This document shows, one piece after another, positions 35,276-43,783 of a DNA stretch of 64,000 bases. How positions within the stretch are numbered: the stretch's first letter is position 1; each line of letters opens with the position of its first letter. This DNA comes from Mesorhizobium ventifaucium (GTDB lineage: Bacteria; Pseudomonadota; Alphaproteobacteria; Rhizobiales; Rhizobiaceae): positions 82,214 to 146,213 of the forward strand of contig NZ_CAKXZS010000003.1 of assembly GCF_935822925.1 (NCBI RefSeq), in the 5' to 3' direction. Made by a program: the position numbers and the translations under genes. The notes beneath the pieces are model-generated. The model worked only from the letters and a program-made list of their open reading frames with translations, had not been told where the DNA came from and ran no database searches.

Positions 35276-36598
35276 ATGCCAAACGTATCATTCCACGATT
35301 TGAGCCAACTCGACGCCGCCAGTCGTGCGGCATTGATGCGGCGCTCAGAGACCGATCTCTCTGGCTTCATGGAGAAGGCCGCACCGATCATCGAGGCGGT
35401 CCGAACAGAAGGCGACGCCGCGCTCGTCCGCTTCGCCCGCGACTTTGATAAGGCAGAGTTCAACGCCACGCGGCTGAAGGTCAGCCCCGCAGAGTTCGAC
35501 GCCGCCTTCGGCATGGTGGACGAGGACGTGATCGCCGCCATTCGCTTCGGCATCGACAACATCCGGCATTTCCACGAAGAGCAGAAACCGGAAGCGATGT
35601 GGCTCAAGGAAATGCGGCCCGGCGCCTTTGCCGGCGACCGCTTCACGCCGATCCGCTCGGTGGCGCTCTATGTCCCGCGCGGCAAGGGGGCGTTCCCTTC
35701 GGTCACAATGATGACCGCAGTGCCCGCAGTGGTGGCGGGCGTCCCGGAGCTTGCCATCGTCACGCCGCCGGCGCCCGATGGTTTGGTGGACGCAGCGACG
35801 CTGGTTGCGGCGCGCCTCGCCGGCGTCGAAACGGTCTACAAATGCGGCGGCGCGCAAGCGGTCGCCGCGGTCGCCTACGGCACAGAGACGATCAAGGCCG
35901 CGCTCAAGATCGTCGGACCAGGCAGCCCCTGGGTGGTTGCGGCCAAGCGGCTGCTTGCCGGCGTCATCGATCCCGGCCTTCCCGCCGGTCCGTCCGAAGC
36001 GATCATCCTCGCCGACGACAGCGTGCATGGCGGACTGGCCGCGCTCGACCTCCTCATCGAGGCGGAGCACGGACCGGACTCGTCGGCCTATCTGGTGACC
36101 CACAGCCGCCGCGTGGCGGACGAGGCACTGGCGGCGCTGCCGGAGCACTGGGCGCGCATGACCGAGCAACGGGTCGCGTTCTCCACCGCGGTCCTGACCG
36201 GGGCCTGTGGCGGCATCGTGCTGACGGCCTCGATCGAGGAGAGCTACCGCTTCATCAACGACTACGCACCGGAGCATCTGGAGATCCTTTCCACCGATCC
36301 CTTCGCGCACCTTGGCCACATCACCGAAGCTGCCGAGATCCTGATGGGGCCGCACACGCCGGTCTCGATCGGCAATTTCGGGCTGGGCCCCAACGCCGTG
36401 CTGCCGACCAGTCGCTGGGCGCGTACTTGTGGGCCGCTCTCGGTCACGGATTTCGTCAAGCGCTCTTCCATCGGCTACGTGACGGAAGCGGCCTATCCGG
36501 AATTCGCGCGCCATGCCCGCACACTTGCCCGCTATGAAGGCTTCTCCTCGCATGAACACGCCGTCTCCGGCGTGCGCGACCGATATCTGGCGCGGTAG
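35276..36598 (+). CDS. HisD-family dehydrogenase (histidinol or sulfopropanediol dehydrogenase-like)
   Basis: 440 residues from ATG 35276 (AAAGGAA upstream). It aligns along its length with histidinol dehydrogenase: SVALYVPRGKGAFPS, CGGAQAVAAVAYGTETIKA, GPSEAIILADDS, LLIEAEHGPDSSAYL, NDYAPEHLEI, and EGFSSHEHAV. Two positions that are Zn ligands in true HisD differ: Gln of SQAEHG is Glu (IEAEHG) and Asp of GDY is Asn (GNF). This and the catabolic context argue against histidine synthesis. The related enzyme HpsN oxidises DHPS to sulfolactate with NAD. Such a role is plausible here but is inference. Confidence 0.75.
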   Translation: MPNVSFHDLSQLDAASRAALMRRSETDLSGFMEKAAPIIEAVRTEGDAALVRFARDFDKAEFNATRLKVSPAEFDAAFGMVDEDVIAAIRFGIDNIRHFHEEQKPEAMWLKEMRPGAFAGDRFTPIRSVALYVPRGKGAFPSVTMMTAVPAVVAGVPELAIVTPPAPDGLVDAATLVAARLAGVETVYKCGGAQAVAAVAYGTETIKAALKIVGPGSPWVVAAKRLLAGVIDPGLPAGPSEAIILADDSVHGGLAALDLLIEAEHGPDSSAYLVTHSRRVADEALAALPEHWARMTEQRVAFSTAVLTGACGGIVLTASIEESYRFINDYAPEHLEILSTDPFAHLGHITEAAEILMGPHTPVSIGNFGLGPNAVLPTSRWARTCGPLSVTDFVKRSSIGYVTEAAYPEFARHARTLARYEGFSSHEHAVSGVRDRYLAR

Positions 36599-36601
36599 CG
36601 G

Positions 36602-37624
36602 ATGATGAAGGCGGCCAGACTCCATGCGGCGGGCGATTTGCGGGTCGAGGACGTGCCATCTCCCGGCGAACCAGCGCCTGGCTGGGTGCGGCTCAGGGTG
36701 ACGGCCGCCGGCATTTGCGGCTCCGACCTCCACAACTTCCGCACCGGTCAGTGGATCAGCCGCGCGCCGAGCGTCGCCGGGCATGAATTCGCCGGCGAGG
36801 TGATCGCCGTGGGGGCCGGCGTGTCCCAGTTTGCGCTTGGAGACCGGGTCGTGGCCGATTCGCGCTTCTGGTGCGGCGAGTGTCCCGCCTGCCGGGCCGG
36901 CCTGCATAATTTCTGTGCCAGACTGGGCTTTGTAGGCGAGGTCTGCGACGGCGGCTTCGCGGAAGAGACGCAGCTGCCGGCGCGGCTGCTTGTGCGCCAC
37001 GACGCCGCGCTCGATCCCGCGATCGCCGCCATGGCGGAGCCGCTGGCGGTCGCCCTGCACGCGGTGCGGCGGCTGGCGGCGCCGGCCGGAGCGCCGGTGC
37101 TTATCGCTGGTTGCGGCCCGATCGGCGGATTGGCTGCACTGCTGCTGTCGCGGCCGGGCGAGAGACCGGTCCTCGTCGCCGACCGCAATGCGGCGCGTGC
37201 GGAGCTTGTGGCCAAGGTGAGCGGCGCGACCGTCGTCGACCTGGACGCCCTGCCCTGTGATCCCAATCTGCGCCATGCCCCCAATCTACGCCATGCCATC
37301 GACGCGACGGGCAGCGTGGCGGTGATGGCGCGGCTGCTCGATGTTTTAGCCGGCGGCGGCACGCTGGCGCTGGTCGGCATTTCGCATGGCCGCCTCGACC
37401 TCGACCCCAACTTGCTGGTCGAGCGCGAAATCGCGCTTGTCGGCTGCCACGCCTTCGCCGACGAGCTTGCGCCGGCCGTCGCGATGCTTGGCGATCTCGC
37501 GCCCGCGCTGTCGCGCTTCGTCTCCGACGAGATCGCGATCGGCGAAATTCCCGCCGCCTACCAGCGCCTGATCGCCGGCGCGAGCGGCGGCCTGAAGACC
37601 ATCGTCCGCATGGAGAGAGGATGA
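36602..37624 (+). CDS. Zn-dependent alcohol/polyol dehydrogenase (MDR family)
   Basis: The 340-residue MDR enzyme has the catalytic Zn Cys in AAGICGSDLHNF, GHEFAGEV, and structural Zn Cys residues in CGECPACRAGLHNFC. Its Rossmann-like segment is VLIAGCGPIGGLAALLL. It resembles sorbitol/threonine dehydrogenase-type enzymes. An 18-base tandem duplication near residue 222 gives PNLRHAPNLRHA. It starts 3 bases after the HisD-like stop and overlaps the regulator start, so it belongs to the same transcript; it probably works with the SDR on the same carbon skeleton. Confidence 0.82.
   Translation: MMKAARLHAAGDLRVEDVPSPGEPAPGWVRLRVTAAGICGSDLHNFRTGQWISRAPSVAGHEFAGEVIAVGAGVSQFALGDRVVADSRFWCGECPACRAGLHNFCARLGFVGEVCDGGFAEETQLPARLLVRHDAALDPAIAAMAEPLAVALHAVRRLAAPAGAPVLIAGCGPIGGLAALLLSRPGERPVLVADRNAARAELVAKVSGATVVDLDALPCDPNLRHAPNLRHAIDATGSVAVMARLLDVLAGGGTLALVGISHGRLDLDPNLLVEREIALVGCHAFADELAPAVAMLGDLAPALSRFVSDEIAIGEIPAAYQRLIAGASGGLKTIVRMERG
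37262..37297 (+). repeat. 18-bp tandem duplication inside the Zn-dehydrogenase gene
   Basis: CCCAATCTGCGCCATGCC is followed directly by CCCAATCTACGCCATGCC (one mismatch). It is in frame and duplicates the hexapeptide PNLRHA. Confidence 0.9.
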
Positions 37625-38355
37625 TCAGGCTTCCCGAAACCGCCGGACCGCTCTACGAAAAGGTCAAGGACTACGTGCTCGGCAACATCGGAAGCGGCAA
37701 CTGGCCGATGGACCGCAGGCTGCCTTCCGAAAACGAGCTGGTCAGCACGCTCGGTGTCTCGAGGATGACGGTGCACCGGGCGCTGAGGGAACTGACCTCG
37801 GAAGGCCACCTGCTGCGCATCCAGGGCGTGGGCACCTTTGTGGCGCCGCCGAAACCGCAATCGGCCCTCATCGAAATCAGGAACATCGCCGGCGAGATCG
37901 CCGCGCGCGGCGCACGCCACAGGGCCGAGGTCGTTGTCCTCGAGAAGATCCGCCACCCTGCGCTGGACCTCGTCGTCGCCTTCGAGTTCACGCGCCGCAG
38001 ACCGGTCGCCCATTCGATCATCGTGCATTTCGAAGACGATGTGCCCGTCCAGCTCGAGGAACGCTTTGTCAATCCGGCGCTCGCACCGGACTACCATCGG
38101 CAAAATTTCGTGGCGACCACCACCTACGACTATCTGCAGCGGGCGACGCCGCTGACGGAAGTGGAGCATGTGATCTCGGCCGTCGCCGCCGACGAGGTGG
38201 CCGCCGGCCGTTTGATGATCCGACCTGGCGACCCCTGCCTGCTCTTGCATCGGCGAACCTGGTCGGGCGCGGCCGTCGCCACCGTCAACAAGCTCACCTA
38301 TGTCGGCAGCCGCTATTCGCTGGGCAGCCGCTACGCGCCCTCACCCGCCGCATGA
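37621..38355 (+). CDS. GntR-family regulator, HutC subgroup (UTRA domain)
   Basis: The 244-residue protein overlaps the dehydrogenase stop (ATGATCA). It has an N-terminal winged helix (RRLPSENELVSTLGVSRMTV, RALRELTSEGHLLRIQGVGTF). A UTRA effector domain follows from about residue 90 (HSIIVHFEDDVPVQLEERFV, PGDPCLLLHRRTW). The HutC subgroup recognises GTNTANAC-type sites, and two such sites occur in front of this operon (30181 and 31084). It is likely the substrate-responsive repressor of the whole set. Confidence 0.88.
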   Translation: MIRLPETAGPLYEKVKDYVLGNIGSGNWPMDRRLPSENELVSTLGVSRMTVHRALRELTSEGHLLRIQGVGTFVAPPKPQSALIEIRNIAGEIAARGARHRAEVVVLEKIRHPALDLVVAFEFTRRRPVAHSIIVHFEDDVPVQLEERFVNPALAPDYHRQNFVATTTYDYLQRATPLTEVEHVISAVAADEVAAGRLMIRPGDPCLLLHRRTWSGAAVATVNKLTYVGSRYSLGSRYAPSPAA

Positions 38356-38378
38356 GCAGCGAGCCAAGCAGGGCCGGC

Positions 38379-38415
38379 GGCGCTATCGGCCCAGCCTTGA
38401 TAGGGAATCAGTTCT
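38379..38415. repeat. Short dispersed repeat, copy 1 (3'-end gene fragment)
   Basis: GGCGCTATCGGCCCA and GCCTTGATAGGGAA, then TCAGTTCT, are shared with 59262-59304. There the sequence is the 3' end of an intact 73-codon gene on the minus strand. The present copy lacks the rest of the gene and several bases, so it is probably a leftover of duplication or recombination. Confidence 0.65.
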
Positions 38416-38538
38416 ACCTGCGCCGCCGTTTTTCTTGTTGACGCCGACCAGATCAGGTTCGGGGTCAAGCCTGGCCGCCGGTCAGATTGCACCGGAGCGG
38501 CCAGACTGATTGGGAATGTCCGGAAAGCGGCCGACCGT

Positions 38539-39888
38539 TCAAACCAACCCGGGGACCACGAAAACCAGCCAGGCGATGACAGGGCCGATGATGGCGATAA
38601 GCGCGCTGTAGATCAGCAACGTCTTCAGCACGCCCTCGCGCTCTGCTTCCTGGGCATTGGCGACGACCAGCGCGCCGTTGGTCGAAAACGGACTGGTGTC
38701 AACGACGGTGGTGGAGATCGCGATCGCGGCAACCACGCCTATGGCACTGATCTGTCCCTGCAGGAGGAAGGGCACGGCCAGCGGAATGATGGCTCCCAGC
38801 AATGCCGTGGACGAGGCGAATGCCGATACGATGGCGCCGGTGAAGCAGAGGAGGAGTGCGACCAGCAGCGGCATGCCCAGGCTCGAAATGCCCTGGGCGA
38901 CGTAGTCGATCGTGCCGATCTTCTCCATGAGGCCGACATAGGTGATGATGCCGGCGATCAGGAGCACCGTCGACCAGCTGACCTTGTCGATCGCCGCCTT
39001 TTGGGTCTTCGGCGAGAGCAGCGCCAGCGCGACCGCGACAGTGATCGCAACCAGGCCGACATTGAACTTGAAGACAAGCGCGCCGACTGCGAGCGCGGTT
39101 AGGCCGATCAATGTCGTCAACCTTTCCATAGTCAGGCCGGAAAGCGCCGATACTTTTTTCGTCTGCTCCTCAAAGACGTGATGGCTGATCGGAGTAGCCA
39201 GCGTGCCGCCGTGGCCGACGATTGACTGCGTCACGCCCTCGGGGTGGAGGTCAGGCAACGGTCCCGAGGCGACCGAATGCTTACGCAGCACCTTCGAGCC
39301 GCCGAAGACGAAGAAGACGAGGACGGCGATGGCCAGGTTGAAGAAGAAGCTGGAGAGAAACAGCGATGTCGGCGCGAACGGCAACCCCGCCTTTTCGACG
39401 ATCTGGTTGGTGATGCCGCCATAGACGCTGATCGGCGAAAAGCCGCCCGCCTGTGCACCGTGAATAACCATCAATCCCATCATGACCGGATTGATGCGGT
39501 ACTGAAACGCAAAACCCAGCGCCACCGGGGCCAGGATGGCGACTGCCGCGGGTCCGAGCGCACCGAAGCCGGTGATGACGGCGGCGACCAGGAACATGAC
39601 CCAGGGAATCCACACCACATGTCCGCGCACCAGTTTGACCGCGCCCTCGACCAGCCAATCGATGGTGCCGTTGATCTGGGCGATGGCGAACAGGTAGGTA
39701 ATGCCGACCAGTGTCAGGAACAGGTCGCTCGGAAAACCGGCGAATATCTCCACCGGCTTCATCGCCATGATGAGCGAGCCGACCAGAAAGGTGCATGCGA
39801 AGGCGAGCGCGCCCATATTGATCGGCTGGATGGTGGCGATCACGAACATGCCGACCAGCAGCGCGATCGACAGAATCTGGATGTTCAT
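38539..39888 (-). CDS. matC: Malonate/dicarboxylate carrier (MatC)
   Basis: 449 residues with about twelve membrane spans. The start MNIQILSIALLVGMFVIATI and the MGLMVIHGAQAGGFSPISVY segment are typical of the MatC-type dicarboxylate carriers. STTVVDTSPFSTNGALVVAN is the second conserved hairpin of the ion-transporter superfamily. GAGGGAGGAAGCT lies right before ATG 39888. It follows matA and matB on the same strand, completing the malonate operon. It should import malonate across the inner membrane. Confidence 0.88.
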   Translation of the reverse strand: MNIQILSIALLVGMFVIATIQPINMGALAFACTFLVGSLIMAMKPVEIFAGFPSDLFLTLVGITYLFAIAQINGTIDWLVEGAVKLVRGHVVWIPWVMFLVAAVITGFGALGPAAVAILAPVALGFAFQYRINPVMMGLMVIHGAQAGGFSPISVYGGITNQIVEKAGLPFAPTSLFLSSFFFNLAIAVLVFFVFGGSKVLRKHSVASGPLPDLHPEGVTQSIVGHGGTLATPISHHVFEEQTKKVSALSGLTMERLTTLIGLTALAVGALVFKFNVGLVAITVAVALALLSPKTQKAAIDKVSWSTVLLIAGIITYVGLMEKIGTIDYVAQGISSLGMPLLVALLLCFTGAIVSAFASSTALLGAIIPLAVPFLLQGQISAIGVVAAIAISTTVVDTSPFSTNGALVVANAQEAEREGVLKTLLIYSALIAIIGPVIAWLVFVVPGLV

Positions 39889-39999
39889 AGCTTCCTCCCT
39901 CGGGAAACGCCTTCAGGCGCCCGTTCTCATTTCCATCGGTGGTAGATCAGCCTGCGTTGGTCTCGCTCCCAAGCCCCAACGCAGGGTCGTCAGCGCCTC

Positions 40000-41520
40000 C
40001 TAGGAGGCGGGCATGTAAAGGTTGCTGAACCGGTCGCGCAGAAGGTTCTTCTGCACCTTTCCCATGGTGTTGCGCGGAAGGTCCTCGGCGAAGATCACCC
40101 GTTTCGGCTGCTTGTAGCGCGCGAGGCGGTCGCGCAGCGCGTTGAGCACGGCCTTTTCGTCCATTGTGGCACCGGGCTTGAGTACCACGATGGCCGTCAC
40201 CCCCTCGCCGAAATCCGGATGTGCAATGCCGATGACTGCGCTCTCGGCGACACCGTCGAGTTGATCAATCTCACCCTCGACTTCCTTCGGGTAGATATTA
40301 TAGCCGCCGGAGATCACCAGGTCCTTGTCGCGGCCGACGATGTGGAGATAGCCCGCCTCATCGATCTTGCCGAGGTCGCCGCTGATGAAATAGCCGTCCT
40401 TGGTGAACTCCGCAGCCGTCTTTTCGGGCATCCGCCAATAACCCCGGAAAACGTTCGGGCCCTTGATCTCGATCATGCCGGTTTCGCCTGGTCCGAGCGT
40501 CTCACCGGTGGCCGGATCGGTGACCCTCACCGACACGCCCGGTAGTGGGAAACCTACTGTCCCTGCCCTTCGCTCGCCGTCATAGGGGTTTGAGGTGTTC
40601 ATGTTGGTTTCGGTCATGCCGTAGCGTTCGAGAATGGCGTGACCGGTGCGCTGCTTGAATGCGGCGTGCGTTTCAGCGAGCAGCGGCGCCGAGCCGGAGA
40701 TGAACAGCCGAATGTTGGCGACCGTCTCCCGGTTCAGGCCCTCATGCTGAAGCAACCGGACATAGAAGGTCGGCACGCCCATCATCAGCGTCGCCCGCGG
40801 CATCAGAGAAAGGATTTCCTCCGGCTCGAACTTTGGCAGCAGAAACATCGAGGCGCCGGCGATGAGCGTGACATTGGTCGCCACGAAGAGCCCATGCGTG
40901 TGAAAAATCGGCAGCGCGTGGATCAGCCGGTCGGCTGCCGTCAGCTGCCAGCATTCGCGCAGTGCTATTGCATTGGACAAAAGGTTGTCGTGCGTCAGCA
41001 TTGCGCCTTTGGAACGGCCGGTGGTCCCAGATGTGTACAGGATCGCGGCGAGATCGTCAGGCGCGCGCGCCGCGTCGAGAAAATCGGCAGACTCGTCCCG
41101 GGCCAACTCCATGAGCGACCCGGAGCCGTCCGCATCGAGTGTTTCGACAATCGCGCCGTAGCCGTGCGCGATCCTTTCGACATCAGCTCGCGACTTCGAG
41201 GAGACGATGACGAGCCGCGGTTCGGCGTCACCGATAAAATAGTCGAGTTCAGCCAGCGTATAGGCGGTATTCAGCGGCAGATAGATCGCCCCGCAGCGCA
41301 CGCATGCGAGATAGAGCATCAGAGCCAGCGGGCTCTTGTCCACCTGGACCGCGACGCGGTCGCCTGGGCGAACGCCGAGCACATCAATTGCGCTGGCGAT
41401 CTGTCCGGAGAGCCGCAGCGCATCTCCATAGGTCCAACGCTGACCATCAATAGTCTCGATGAAAATCGACTCGCCTGACTTGGCGGATGCTCGCATGGCG
41501 TCGAACAGGTGATTGCTCAT
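40000..41520 (-). CDS. matB: Malonyl-CoA synthetase (MatB)
   Basis: The 506-residue ANL-family adenylating enzyme has the P-loop-like motif AILYTSGTTGRSKGAMLTHD, YGMTETNMN, GYFISGDLGKIDEAG, and the catalytic Lys near the C-terminus in DLPRNTMGKVQKNLLR. Length and neighbours (malonyl-CoA decarboxylase and a malonate carrier) identify it as malonyl-CoA synthetase (malonate + ATP + CoA). GGGAGGAG precedes ATG 41520. It acts in the cytosol, feeding MatA. Confidence 0.9.
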   Translation of the reverse strand: MSNHLFDAMRASAKSGESIFIETIDGQRWTYGDALRLSGQIASAIDVLGVRPGDRVAVQVDKSPLALMLYLACVRCGAIYLPLNTAYTLAELDYFIGDAEPRLVIVSSKSRADVERIAHGYGAIVETLDADGSGSLMELARDESADFLDAARAPDDLAAILYTSGTTGRSKGAMLTHDNLLSNAIALRECWQLTAADRLIHALPIFHTHGLFVATNVTLIAGASMFLLPKFEPEEILSLMPRATLMMGVPTFYVRLLQHEGLNRETVANIRLFISGSAPLLAETHAAFKQRTGHAILERYGMTETNMNTSNPYDGERRAGTVGFPLPGVSVRVTDPATGETLGPGETGMIEIKGPNVFRGYWRMPEKTAAEFTKDGYFISGDLGKIDEAGYLHIVGRDKDLVISGGYNIYPKEVEGEIDQLDGVAESAVIGIAHPDFGEGVTAIVVLKPGATMDEKAVLNALRDRLARYKQPKRVIFAEDLPRNTMGKVQKNLLRDRFSNLYMPAS

Positions 41521-41542
41521 TGAACTCCTCCCAATTTGCTTA

Positions 41543-42937
41543 TTAGGTTTTCTGCATTTCGGTGCGCCGTCGACGAACCGGGGCGCCGATACTGGTGTCG
41601 GTCGAAGCGGTTGCCGCCAGTTTTCTCACCTCCGGCGAAGCAGCGATCTCGCCATGTTGCGCCAAGGCTTCGTGGTTCGCCTCGATGTCGTCCAACTTGT
41701 AAAAGTAGTTGACCATCAAGCCGTGGGACTGCCGCATCGCCTTGGCGGAGCGATCGGCGAGGAAGTTCAGCCGTTCAAGGCGAGCGCCGTTGCCCAAATG
41801 AAAACGCGCCACAGGATCGACAGGCCGTCTGCCGGTGGCTCGTTCCCTAATGAAATAGCGTGCGGCGAGCGGGAGGAGCACAGCTTCAACGACCCGTGCC
41901 TTCTGCGGATTGTCCGCCCAGCTCGGATCGTCCAGCAGCTCGAGCGTCTTGAGGGCCTGATCATCGAGGCGCGCATCGGTCGCCTTGCGCAGTCTTGCTA
42001 GCCAGCCAGCGAAACCCGGAACCGGCGACAGCGTCACGAAGGTCTTCAAGCCCGGCAGGTCGCGGCGCAAATCCTCCACCACCTGCTTGATCAGAAAGTT
42101 CCCGAAAGAGATGCCGCGCAGTCCGTCCTGGCAGTTGGAGATCGAATAGAAGACAGCGGTGGTGGCGTCCTGGGCTGTGATCGGCGAACGGTTTACATCG
42201 AGCACATCAGCGATGGCAGAGGGAATCGCCTTGGTCAGCGCAACCTCAACGAAGATCAGCGGATCGTCTGCGAGCCGCGGGTGGAAGAACGCAAAGCACC
42301 TGCGGTCGGCTGGAGCTAGCCTCCGCCGCAGTTCCTCCCAGCCGGCGATTTCATGCACCGCCTCGTATCTGATGATCTTCTCCAGGATGTCGGCTGGCGT
42401 CGACCAGTCGATCGGACGCAGGGTCAGAAAACCGCGGTTGAACCATGAGCCGAACAGGTGGGCGAAGTCGGCATCGACGGCGCGAAACGGTTCCGTCGCA
42501 TCCTTCATGGCTAATAGGCGCTCGCGCATCTCCACCAGCCTTGCCGTGCCTCTGGGGGCAAGGTTCAGTCTGCGCACCAGTTCCTGGCGACGCGGCTCGG
42601 CGGCTTGGTGCAGTTCGATGACGGCGTCCGAACTCCTGTCGCTGCGGTAGCGCTCGATGGCTTTGTCAAGCTTGGCGATGTCTGGTCCGAACTGTTCGTG
42701 CAGCATACGCACGAAGTCTTGCTGACCGGCAGCGTCCAGTTGGGCCCAGCGCTGAAGGACCTCGGCGGCCAATGCCATGCCCGAGGCTTCGCCCCGGCTC
42801 GACAAAAGCATGTCGCAGAGTGTTTCGATATTGGTTTCGGCTTGGACCGGCTCGCTGCGCGCCCCTGCCGCAAGCAGCCTGCGGCCCCGATCGGTGATGC
42901 TTTGCACCATATCGCTAAAGAACGAGATGCCTGCCAT
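41543..42937 (-). CDS. matA: Malonyl-CoA decarboxylase (MatA)
   Basis: 464 residues from ATG 42937 (GGGAGGG upstream; the frame continues to 43024). It has the malonyl-CoA decarboxylase pattern: an N-terminal helical part, then RRLAPADRRCFAFFHPRLAD, DPLIFVEVALTKAIPSAIAD, TAVFYSISNCQDGLRGISFG, TLSPVPGFAGWL, and HGLMVNYFYKLDDIEANHEA near the end. The Ser/His residues used for catalysis fall in the SNCQxGLxGISFG and SPVPGF blocks of the family. It converts malonyl-CoA to acetyl-CoA. First gene of the leftward mat operon, divergent from matR. Confidence 0.9.
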   Translation of the reverse strand: MAGISFFSDMVQSITDRGRRLLAAGARSEPVQAETNIETLCDMLLSSRGEASGMALAAEVLQRWAQLDAAGQQDFVRMLHEQFGPDIAKLDKAIERYRSDRSSDAVIELHQAAEPRRQELVRRLNLAPRGTARLVEMRERLLAMKDATEPFRAVDADFAHLFGSWFNRGFLTLRPIDWSTPADILEKIIRYEAVHEIAGWEELRRRLAPADRRCFAFFHPRLADDPLIFVEVALTKAIPSAIADVLDVNRSPITAQDATTAVFYSISNCQDGLRGISFGNFLIKQVVEDLRRDLPGLKTFVTLSPVPGFAGWLARLRKATDARLDDQALKTLELLDDPSWADNPQKARVVEAVLLPLAARYFIRERATGRRPVDPVARFHLGNGARLERLNFLADRSAKAMRQSHGLMVNYFYKLDDIEANHEALAQHGEIAASPEVRKLAATASTDTSIGAPVRRRRTEMQKT

Positions 42938-43069
42938 GTCGGAGTCCCTCCCGGCAAAGTCGAAATCGACGCAAGCAGACCCTCCGCGCGGTCTCGACGC
43001 GTGCTGGTGCTCGGATGCGTCCACACATTTGTGTGCGACTTGCCTTTTGTGGTATCGTTCTTAAACATC

Positions 43070-43103
43070 CTTGTACGCAAAGTCAATGCTCTTGCATACA
43101 AGA
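43070..43103. promoter_or_regulatory. Putative MatR operators between matA and matR
   Basis: TCTTGCATACAAGA (43090-43103) is a near-perfect palindrome; read on the other strand its first half is TCTTGTA, the half-site reported for MatR of Rhizobium leguminosarum as I recall it. A weaker related site, CTTGTACGCAAAG, lies just before it (43070-43082). Both lie 30-60 bases before matR and 130-170 bases before matA. Confidence 0.6.
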
Positions 43104-43132
43104 TTTATCGTTTTGCATTGGAAGGCCCAAAA

Positions 43133-43783
43133 ATGTCGGAGAATGTCGTTCAGCGCCTACGTGACGAGATTGAAAACGGCATAATCTCGAACGACTTCGC
43201 CCCCGGTGCACGACTAGACGAGGTGCAATTGGCCACACGCTTCGGCGTCTCGAGAACGCCGGTGCGCGAGGCGCTGATGCAGTTGAACGCGATCGGACTG
43301 ATAGAGATCCGGCCGCGCCGGGGCGCCGTGGTGATCGATCCGGGACCGCACCGTATTTTCGAAATGTTCGAGGTGATGGCGGAACTTGAAGGTTTGGCCG
43401 GTTCGCTGGCCGCGCGACGGTTCACCGATGCCGATCGCACAACCATCCTGGCCGCGCATGCAGATTGCGAGCGTTCGTCTTCGGCCGGCAACAGCGACGC
43501 CTACTATTACGATAACGAACGCTTTCACAAAGCTATCTACGCTGCCAGCCACAGCGGTTTTCTGGCCGAGCAGTGCGTCGCACTGCATCGCCGTCTGCAG
43601 CCCTACAGGCGTCTGCAACTGCGCGTGCGCAACCGCGTTGCCACATCGTTCGCCGAGCATGGCGCGATCGTGGAAGCAATCCTCGCCGGCGACGCGGAGC
43701 AGGCGCGCACGCTCCTGCGCCAGCATGTCAGCATCCAGGGCGAACGTTTCAGCGATCTTGTAGCGACGCTGGCGAGCAGATAG
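43133..43783 (+). CDS. matR: GntR-family regulator of the malonate operon (MatR)
   Basis: 216 residues from ATG 43133, with GGAAGG seven bases upstream (the frame stays open well upstream). The N-terminus is a FadR-type winged helix (GARLDEVQLATRFGVSRTPV, REALMQLNAIGLIEIRPRRG). The C-terminal FCD-type effector domain includes the metal/ligand residues FHKAIYAASHSG and EHGAIVEAILAGDAEQARTL. Divergent from matA with a palindromic operator between them, the standard arrangement for MatR, which responds to malonate. Confidence 0.88.
   Translation: MSENVVQRLRDEIENGIISNDFAPGARLDEVQLATRFGVSRTPVREALMQLNAIGLIEIRPRRGAVVIDPGPHRIFEMFEVMAELEGLAGSLAARRFTDADRTTILAAHADCERSSSAGNSDAYYYDNERFHKAIYAASHSGFLAEQCVALHRRLQPYRRLQLRVRNRVATSFAEHGAIVEAILAGDAEQARTLLRQHVSIQGERFSDLVATLASR

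Noticed and set aside
35276..36598. Histidine biosynthesis role for the HisD-like protein
   Set aside because: No other his genes nearby, catabolic transporter context, and altered Zn-ligand positions.
35345..37276. 643-codon minus-strand frame opposite the HisD-like and Zn-dehydrogenase genes
   Set aside because: The composition (Arg/His/Asp/Gly-rich) and lack of motifs show it is only the complement of the two real genes.
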